This document shows, one piece after another, positions 1 to 3,569 of a stretch of DNA of 5,437 nt. The stretch is from Gemmatimonadota bacterium (GTDB lineage Bacteria; Gemmatimonadota; Gemmatimonadetes; Gemmatimonadales; GWC2-71-9): NCBI GenBank assembly GCA_003222235.1, contig QHVD01000195.1:1-5437 (forward strand). Reading direction: 5' to 3'. Position 1 is the stretch's first letter; every line of letters begins with the position of its first letter. The position numbers were made by a program, and so were the translations under genes. The notes beneath the pieces were generated by a model. It was given only the letters and a program-made list of their open reading frames with translations. It was not told the DNA's origin and searched no databases.

Positions 1-210
1 GACGGTGTTCGTCGCCCATAACGTGCGCTTCGACTGGACGTTCCTCCTGGTCGAGCTCGAGCGTGCGCGCTCGCTCTTGCTCCAGGGTCCGCGGGTCTGC
101 ACGCTCCGCCTGGCCCGGCGCCTCGTCCCGGCCCTCGAGTCGCGCAGTCTCGACACCCTGGCGCGGTTCTTCGGGATCGAGATCGAGCGCCGCCACCGGG
201 CGGGCCCGGA

Positions 211-218
211 TGCGTGCG
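211..218 (+). repeat. TGCG tandem duplication causing the frameshift
   Basis: TGCGTGCG is two adjacent copies of a 4-mer placed directly after the third-motif Asp codon of the exonuclease. Deleting either copy joins GAT GCG to GCC GCC ACG GCG and rebuilds the family's DAxATA pattern in one frame. That supports a recent slippage duplication as the lesion. Confidence 0.7.
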
Positions 219-298
219 GCCGCCACGGCGCGGATTCTGCAGCGCCTGGTAGGGATCGCGAAAGAGCGAGGCGCGGTGACACTGGCGGACTTGATGCA

Positions 299-356
299 AT
301 TGCGGATTTCGTATTGCGGATTGCGGATTCGACCCGCGGCCTTTCAATCCGCAATC
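299..356. repeat. Palindromic element of 7-nt units (ATTGCGG), type A
   Basis: The left side reads as consecutive 7-nt units: ATTGCGG, ATTTCGT (degenerate), ATTGCGG, ATTGCGG, then ATT. ATTGCGGATT therefore occurs at 299-308, 313-322 and 320-329. The inverted copy AATCCGCAAT is at 346-355. GATTGCGGATT (319-329) and AATCCGCAATC (346-356) form a perfect 11-bp stem around a 16-nt GC-rich loop. The element overlaps the end of the exonuclease frame, where it encodes the tail RISYCGLRIRPAAFQSAIE. It ends two bases before the ATG of the next gene. No transposase is nearby, so a REP-like or MITE-like non-autonomous repeat is plausible; its family is unknown to me. Confidence 0.75.
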
Positions 357-358
357 GA

Positions 359-1222
359 ATGACGCACACCACTCTCACCGTCGGCCGCCTGACCTGCCAC
401 GCCCTCGAGGCCGGGAGGCAGCACCTGGACGGCGGGGCCATGTTCGGCGTCGTGCCGAAGCCCTTGTGGGAGCGGCGCATCGCCCCGGACGACCGCAACC
501 GCATCCCGCTGGCGCTGCGCTGCCTCCTCGTGGAGCACGACGCGGGGCTCGTGCTGATCGACACGGGGCTCGGCAACAAGGAAAGCGACAAGTTCAGGGA
601 CATCTACGGCGTCGAGAACGAGGGCAGAGACGGGCGCACCCGCCTCGAAGACGCGCTCGCCGAGCTCGGCCACCGGCCCGAGGAGGTGCGCTGGGTGATC
701 AACACTCACTTGCACTTCGACCACGCCGGAGGCAACACGTGGTGCACCGGGGAGGGGCGCATCCTCCCCACGTTTCCGCGGGCGACTTACGTGGTGCAGC
801 GGGGGGAGCTCGAGTTCGCGCGCCACACCAACGAGCGCACCCAGGCGAGCTATCCCGCGCACAACTTCGAGTCCATCCGGTTCCAGACGGTGGAGGGGGA
901 GGTCGACGTGCTGCCGGGCATCCGCTGCGTTCCCACGCCCGGGCACGTCCCCTACCACCAGTCCGTCGTGGTCGAGAGTGGGGGCGAGCGCGCGTGCTTC
1001 GTCGCGGACCTGGTGCCGACGACGGCCCACTTGCCGCTGCCCTGGATCATGGGCTACGATCTCGAGCCGCTGGTGACGCTGGAGAGCAAGCGGCGGCTGT
1101 ATGGGAGGGCGGAAGCGGAGGGGTGGCTGCTGGTGTTCGAGCACGACCCCGAAGTGGTAGCGGGTCGGCTGGGGCGGGACGGCAAGGGGTTCGGGCTTGT
1201 GGAGCCGCGCGGGCGCGGCTAA
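359..1222 (+). CDS. MBL-fold metallo-hydrolase
   Basis: A complete 287-residue metallo-beta-lactamase-fold hydrolase, probably cytoplasmic since no signal peptide or membrane segment is seen. The metal-binding set is intact: THLHFDHAGG gives His117, His119, Asp121 and His122; TPGH gives His196; VADLV gives Asp217; FEHDP gives His262. This is a complete dinuclear-zinc site as in lactonase-like and glyoxalase-like members. The N-terminal part carries the strands leading to LVLIDTGLGNK, the usual LIDTG turn. The substrate cannot be read from sequence. The length and spacing resemble the AHL-lactonase-like group, but no quorum-quenching role should be assumed. The ATG at 359 is chosen because it begins a typical N-terminus (MTHTTLTVGRLTCHALEAG) and overlaps the upstream stop as ATGA. 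No Shine-Dalgarno is visible, because the bases upstream belong to the palindromic repeat, so translation may depend on coupling. The broken exonuclease frame runs into this gene without a stop. Confidence 0.92.
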   Translation: MTHTTLTVGRLTCHALEAGRQHLDGGAMFGVVPKPLWERRIAPDDRNRIPLALRCLLVEHDAGLVLIDTGLGNKESDKFRDIYGVENEGRDGRTRLEDALAELGHRPEEVRWVINTHLHFDHAGGNTWCTGEGRILPTFPRATYVVQRGELEFARHTNERTQASYPAHNFESIRFQTVEGEVDVLPGIRCVPTPGHVPYHQSVVVESGGERACFVADLVPTTAHLPLPWIMGYDLEPLVTLESKRRLYGRAEAEGWLLVFEHDPEVVAGRLGRDGKGFGLVEPRGRG

Positions 1223-1243
1223 CTTGGTGCCCACAATACGGTA

Positions 1244-1271
1244 AGCGGGCGCCTCGGGCGCCTCACCCGCT
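1244..1271 (+). repeat. 9-nt tandem repeat inside a hairpin
   Basis: GGGCGCCTC occurs twice in direct tandem (1247-1255 and 1256-1264). The flanks AGCGGG (1244-1249) and CCCGCT (1266-1271) are perfect inverted repeats, so the RNA can fold into a GC-rich hairpin about 20 nt after the metallo-hydrolase stop. There is no T-tract, so it is not a classical terminator. Confidence 0.5.
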
Positions 1272-1273
1272 GC

Positions 1274-1292
1274 CTCTCCGGGTCTCGGAGAG
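1274..1292 (+). other. Perfect 7-bp hairpin in the infC leader
   Basis: CTCTCCG (1274-1280) and CGGAGAG (1286-1292) are exact inverted repeats around a 5-nt loop (GGTCT). No T-tract follows. It may be part of a structured leader or a transcript 3' end of the metallo-hydrolase gene. Its function is unknown. Confidence 0.45.
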
Positions 1293-1311
1293 TGCCCTAG
1301 GGTTCCGATGA

Positions 1312-1375
1312 CGTGAGCCTTCAGCCGTCAGCGATCAGCCACTGACGGCTGACGGCTGATAGCTGAGGGCTCACG
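1312..1375. repeat. 64-nt near-perfect palindrome of 7-nt units (TCAGCCG), type B
   Basis: The left arm is made of TCAGCNN units (TCAGCCG, TCAGCGA, TCAGCCA) and the right arm of their complements (CTGACGG, CTGACGG, CTGATAG, CTGAGGG). Bases 1312-1340 pair with 1347-1375 with about 24 Watson-Crick pairs, two G-U pairs and three mismatches around a 6-nt loop. The outer arms CGTGAGCC and GGCTCACG match exactly. Its architecture is like the element at 299-356 but with a different unit. It lies three bases upstream of the terminator stem. It looks like a non-autonomous intergenic repeat, although it could also act as a structural part of the leader RNA. Confidence 0.8.
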
Positions 1376-1378
1376 AGT

Positions 1379-1416
1379 GCGGATTCCGGGGCGGCTGGAA
1401 TCCGCTTTTCTCTTTT
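1379..1416 (+). terminator. Intrinsic terminator or attenuator immediately before infC
   Basis: GCGGATTCC (1379-1387) and GGAATCCGC (1397-1405) form a perfect 9-bp stem, extendable by one G-U and one G-C pair inside. It is followed by TTTTCTCTTTT (1406-1416). This is a classical rho-independent terminator. The T-tract directly abuts the infC Shine-Dalgarno at 1418, which leaves almost no room for a promoter in between. Transcripts entering infC therefore most likely cross it, making an attenuator the favoured reading. A simple end for the upstream gene is the alternative. Confidence 0.8.
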
Positions 1417-1417
1417 G

Positions 1418-1425
1418 AGGAGGAG
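1418..1425 (+). promoter_or_regulatory. infC Shine-Dalgarno, deciding a CTG start
   Basis: AGGAGGAG is a full-strength ribosome binding site. The spacing from its last AGGAG (1421-1425) to the CTG at 1434 is 8 nt. The next possible conventional start, GTG at 1476, is about 50 nt away and has no binding site of its own. The site therefore argues for initiation at CTG. Confidence 0.8.
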
Positions 1426-1433
1426 AACCGAAC

Positions 1434-1964
1434 CTGGCGATCGAAAGCACCAACAACAAAGCGCCGCGCATCCGGGTGAACCGGCAGATCCGGATCAGTC
1501 CCATTCGGGTCATCGCTCCGGACGGGGCGCAGCTCGGAGTGATGACCGTCGAGGAAGCGCTCGCCGCGGCGCAGGCGCGTGGGCTCGACCTCGTCGAGGT
1601 GGCGCCGCTGGCGCGGCCCCCCGTCGCGAAGATCATGGATTACGGGAAGTTCAGGTTCGAGCAGGCCAAGGCGGCGCGCGCGGCGAAGAAGAAGCAGCAT
1701 GTCATCCACCTCAAGGAAGTCAAGTTTCGGCCCGGGATCGACGACCACGATTTCGCGTTCAAGACCCGCCACGCGCGGGAGTTCCTCGAGGACGGCAACA
1801 AAGTGAAGGTGACGATGATGTACCGCGGCCGGCAGATGGCACACATCGATCTCGGACGCGAGGTGCTGGACCGGGTCGCGACCGCGCTCCGGGACGTGGC
1901 CAAGATCGAGCAAGAGCCGAAGCTCGAAGGGCGCAACATGTCGATGGTGTTGGCGCCGAAATAA
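1434..1964 (+). CDS. infC: Translation initiation factor IF-3
   Basis: IF3 binds the 30S subunit, prevents premature 50S joining and checks the start codon and initiator tRNA. From the CTG at 1434 the protein has 176 residues, close to the usual 170-180. The N-domain includes APRIRVNRQI and IRVIAPDGAQLGVM. The family signature around KIMDYGKFRFEQAK lies at residues 66-79, then the Lys/Ala-rich linker helix, then the C-domain with HLKEVKFRPGIDDHDF and RGRQMAH. No in-frame ATG exists between the upstream TGA (1416-1418) and the family-conserved region. The in-frame GTG at 1476 encodes Val15 inside the conserved RVNRQI segment and would remove the start of the N-domain. CTG at 1434 has a strong Shine-Dalgarno, so it is preferred. 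Rare infC starts (AUU in E. coli) let IF3 repress its own synthesis, and the same is inferred here. It is the first gene of the operon; no thrS is found upstream. Confidence 0.95.
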   Translation: MAIESTNNKAPRIRVNRQIRISPIRVIAPDGAQLGVMTVEEALAAAQARGLDLVEVAPLARPPVAKIMDYGKFRFEQAKAARAAKKKQHVIHLKEVKFRPGIDDHDFAFKTRHAREFLEDGNKVKVTMMYRGRQMAHIDLGREVLDRVATALRDVAKIEQEPKLEGRNMSMVLAPK

Positions 1965-1974
1965 AAGGTGCACC

Positions 1975-2169
1975 ATGCCCAAGCAGAAATCCAAACGCGC
2001 GCTCCGGAAGCGCGTCCGGCTGACGGGGAAAGGCCGGTTGCGCCGCCACCGCGCCTACAAGAGTCATATCCTGACCAAGAAGCATCCGAAGCGGAAACGG
2101 CACCTGCGCAAGGCCGCGCTGGTGTCCCACGCCGACGAGCGTCGCCTCAAGCGTCTGCTGATGACATAA
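1975..2169 (+). CDS. rpmI: 50S ribosomal protein L35
   Basis: A 64-residue, very basic protein matching L35 in length and pattern: MPKQKSKRALRKRVRLTGKG at the N-terminus, then YKSHILTKKHPKRKRHLRKA and a C-terminal helix ending RLKRLLMT. It is a small component of the large ribosomal subunit. The ATG at 1975 lies 10 nt after the infC stop. Its weak ribosome binding site (AAGGTG, 1965-1970) adjoins that stop, which suggests coupling to infC translation. The infC-rpmI-rplT order is among the best conserved in bacteria. Nothing unusual is seen in the sequence. Confidence 0.97.
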   Translation: MPKQKSKRALRKRVRLTGKGRLRRHRAYKSHILTKKHPKRKRHLRKAALVSHADERRLKRLLMT

Positions 2170-2173
2170 GGAG
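2167..2173 (+). promoter_or_regulatory. rplT ribosome binding site overlapping the rpmI stop
   Basis: TAAGGAG contains both the rpmI stop codon (TAA, 2167-2169) and the rplT Shine-Dalgarno, five bases before the ATG at 2179. Ribosomes terminating on rpmI would uncover or re-use this site, so the two proteins are probably translated in step. Confidence 0.75.
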
Positions 2174-2178
2174 CGCCC

Positions 2179-2532
2179 ATGCCTCGCGTCAAAAGCAACG
2201 TCGCGCGCCTGAAGCGCAAGAACAAGATCATGAAGCTCGCCAAAGGGTACTTTGGCGGGCGCAGCAAGCTTTGGAAGGCCGCCAAGGAGTCCGTCGAACG
2301 GGCCCAGAAGTACGCCTACCGCGATCGCCGTCGCAAGAAGGGGGACTTCCGGCGCCTCTGGATCACGCGCATTAACGCCGCCGCGCGGCTGCACCAGTTG
2401 TCCTACAGCCGCATGATGAACGGCCTGCGGCGCGCTGGGGTCGAGGTCAACCGCAAGGTCCTGGCGGATCTCGCCGTGCGTGATCCCGCGGCATTCGGGC
2501 AGCTGGCGGAGGTCGCGAAGCGGGCGCTCTGA
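2179..2532 (+). CDS. rplT: 50S ribosomal protein L20
   Basis: L20 binds 23S rRNA early and is essential for assembly of the large subunit. The 117-residue length is typical. The N-terminal basic extension (MPRVKSNVARLKRKNKIMKL) is followed by AKGYFGGRSKLWKAAKESVE, YAYRDRRRKKGDFRRLWITR and INAAARLHQLSYSRMMNGL, then VEVNRKVLADLAVRDPAAF near the C-terminus. All of these are strong family landmarks. In E. coli and Bacillus, L20 also represses this operon by binding mRNA. Whether it binds the leader described here cannot be told from sequence. It starts 9 nt after rpmI and ends 2 nt before pheS. Confidence 0.98.
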   Translation: MPRVKSNVARLKRKNKIMKLAKGYFGGRSKLWKAAKESVERAQKYAYRDRRRKKGDFRRLWITRINAAARLHQLSYSRMMNGLRRAGVEVNRKVLADLAVRDPAAFGQLAEVAKRAL

Positions 2533-2534
2533 CC

Positions 2535-3569
2535 ATGCGCGACCTCCTGGCAGCCCTCTCCGAGCTGCGGGAGCGTCTGAAGGAGATTCCGCAGGCGGAC
2601 GAGCGCCGGCTCCAGGACTTGAAGACCGAAGTCCTCGGGCGCAAAGCCGGCGCGCTCACTGAGCTTCTCACTACGCTGCCGCAGCTTGAGCCGGCCTCCC
2701 GCAAGGCGGTGGGCGCGGCGGCGAACGCCCTGAAGCGCGAGTTCGAGGCGGCGTTCGAGGCGCGCGAGCGCGAGCTGAAGCGCGCGCCGGACCGCGCGGC
2801 CGGCCTGGACCTGACCATGCCGGGCCGGGCGCAGTGGCGGGGCGGCCTGCATCTCGTCACCCAGGTCGTGGACGAGATCTGCGAGATCTTCCGCGAGCTC
2901 GGCTTCACGCGCGCCGTGGGCCCCGAGATCGAAACCGAGCGCTACAACTTCTACGCGCTGAACTTCCCCCGGGACCACCCCGCCCTGGACGCCCAGGACT
3001 CCTTCTACCTGGGCGAGGACCTGCTGCTGCGAACCCACACCTCGCCCGTACAGATTCGCACGCTCGAGCGCTACCCGCCGCCCATCCGGGTGGTGATCCC
3101 GGGACTGGTGTACCGGCGCGACCCGTTCGACGCCTCGCACTCGCCGGTTTTCGAGCAGCTCGAGGGCCTCGCCGTGGACGAGGGGATCACCTTCGTGGAC
3201 TTCAAGGCCACGCTGGCCGCCTTCGCTCGGAGGTTCTTCACCGCGGACACCCGGGTGCGGTTTCGCCCGTCGTTCTTCCCGTTCACCGAGCCATCGGCGG
3301 AGATGGACGTGCAATGCCAGATCTGCGGGGGGGCGGGGGCGGGCTGCCCGACGTGCAAGCAAACCGGCTGGATGGAGATCCTCGGCTCCGGGATGGTGCA
3401 TCCGGCCGTGCTCGAGAACTGCGGAGTGGACAGTGACAGGTACACCGGCTTCGCCTGGGGCATGGGCCCCGAGCGCATCGCGATGAGCCGCCACGGGATT
3501 CCGGATATCCGGCTCTTCTTCGAGAGCGACGTGCGCTTCCTCGCGCAGTTCGCCGGGGGTGTGCGATGA
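2535..3569 (+). CDS. pheS: Phenylalanyl-tRNA synthetase alpha subunit
   Basis: The catalytic subunit of cytoplasmic PheRS (alpha2beta2), which charges tRNA-Phe with phenylalanine using ATP. Residues 1-95 or so form the N-terminal helical coiled-coil arm for tRNA. The class II core follows: GPEIETERYNFYALNFPRDH (residues 129-148, motif 1 region), RTHTSPVQIR (166-175), YRRDPFDASHSPVFEQLEG (193-211, motif 2) and GFAWGMGPERIAM (305-317, motif 3 with Arg314). Residues 261-274 hold a CX2CX6CX2C set (Cys261, 264, 271, 274) before TGWMEILGSGMVHP. Such cysteines occur in a subset of bacterial PheS and may bind metal. The usual FHQ of motif 2 reads FEQ here, a tolerated but less common choice as I recall. 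The 344-residue length is slightly above E. coli's 327. The start is 2 nt after the rplT stop with no clear ribosome binding site, so coupling is likely. The stop overlaps pheT as ATGA. Confidence 0.97.
   Translation: MRDLLAALSELRERLKEIPQADERRLQDLKTEVLGRKAGALTELLTTLPQLEPASRKAVGAAANALKREFEAAFEARERELKRAPDRAAGLDLTMPGRAQWRGGLHLVTQVVDEICEIFRELGFTRAVGPEIETERYNFYALNFPRDHPALDAQDSFYLGEDLLLRTHTSPVQIRTLERYPPPIRVVIPGLVYRRDPFDASHSPVFEQLEGLAVDEGITFVDFKATLAAFARRFFTADTRVRFRPSFFPFTEPSAEMDVQCQICGGAGAGCPTCKQTGWMEILGSGMVHPAVLENCGVDSDRYTGFAWGMGPERIAMSRHGIPDIRLFFESDVRFLAQFAGGVR
3327..3343 (+). other. G-run cluster (possible G-quadruplex) within pheS
   Basis: GGGGGGGCGGGGGCGGG contains runs of 7, 5 and 3 G separated by single C. 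If the 7-run is split into two, it satisfies a four-tract quadruplex motif with 1-nt loops. It encodes the glycine-rich spacer between the two CX2C pairs of PheS. It may be only a product of Gly/Ala codons at high GC. Confidence 0.35.

Larger units (their letters stand above)
2..362 (+). pseudogene. DnaQ-type (DEDDh) 3'-5' exonuclease, 5' partial and frameshifted
   Basis: This is the C-terminal part of a DEDDh-family exonuclease, the fold of the DNA polymerase III epsilon proofreading subunit and related nucleases. The first acidic motif (DxE) lies upstream of the window. Visible in frame 2 are the second motif, FVAHNVRFDWTFL (Asp codon at 32-34), and the third motif, HRAGPD (His 194-196, Asp 209-211). 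Right after this Asp the family pattern DAxATAxxL is lost in frame 2 but continues in frame 3 as AAATARILQRLVGIAKERG up to TGA at 360-362. Removing one copy of the TGCG tandem at 211-218 restores DAAATARILQRL, so the break is best explained by a 4-bp duplication. The last 19 or so codons run through a palindromic repeat and are probably not ancestral. The stop overlaps the next gene's ATG. It could be a true pseudogene, a sequencing or assembly error, or less likely a functional fusion or recoded gene. Confidence 0.8.
1223..1433 (+). promoter_or_regulatory. Gene-free, hairpin-rich leader region upstream of infC
   Basis: These 211 bases hold no credible gene. In order they contain a 9-nt tandem repeat within a hairpin (1244-1271), a perfect 7-bp hairpin (1274-1292), the 8-bp palindrome CCCTAGGG (1295-1302), a 64-nt palindrome (1312-1375), an intrinsic terminator (1379-1416) and the infC ribosome binding site. 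I see no convincing -35/-10 pair, so the promoter is unplaced. It may lie near 1223-1245 or upstream of the metallo-hydrolase. infC leaders in several bacteria are regulatory (L20 binding in Bacillus and E. coli), but I cannot match this leader to those structures. Confidence 0.55.

Noticed and set aside
359..1222. Assigning the metallo-hydrolase as an AHL lactonase
   Set aside because: The metal ligands are shared by many MBL subfamilies; nothing in the sequence fixes the substrate.
344..1234. 296-codon minus-strand frame opposite the metallo-hydrolase
   Set aside because: No recognisable domain; the plus strand has an intact metal site, so this is a shadow.
1223..1250. Possible promoter (TTGGTG and an AT-rich stretch) after the metallo-hydrolase
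   Set aside because: No -10 box at proper spacing could be identified; too weak to call.
1476..1964. infC starting at GTG 1476
   Set aside because: No ribosome binding site upstream, and it would cut into the conserved RVNRQI segment; CTG at 1434 has a strong site.
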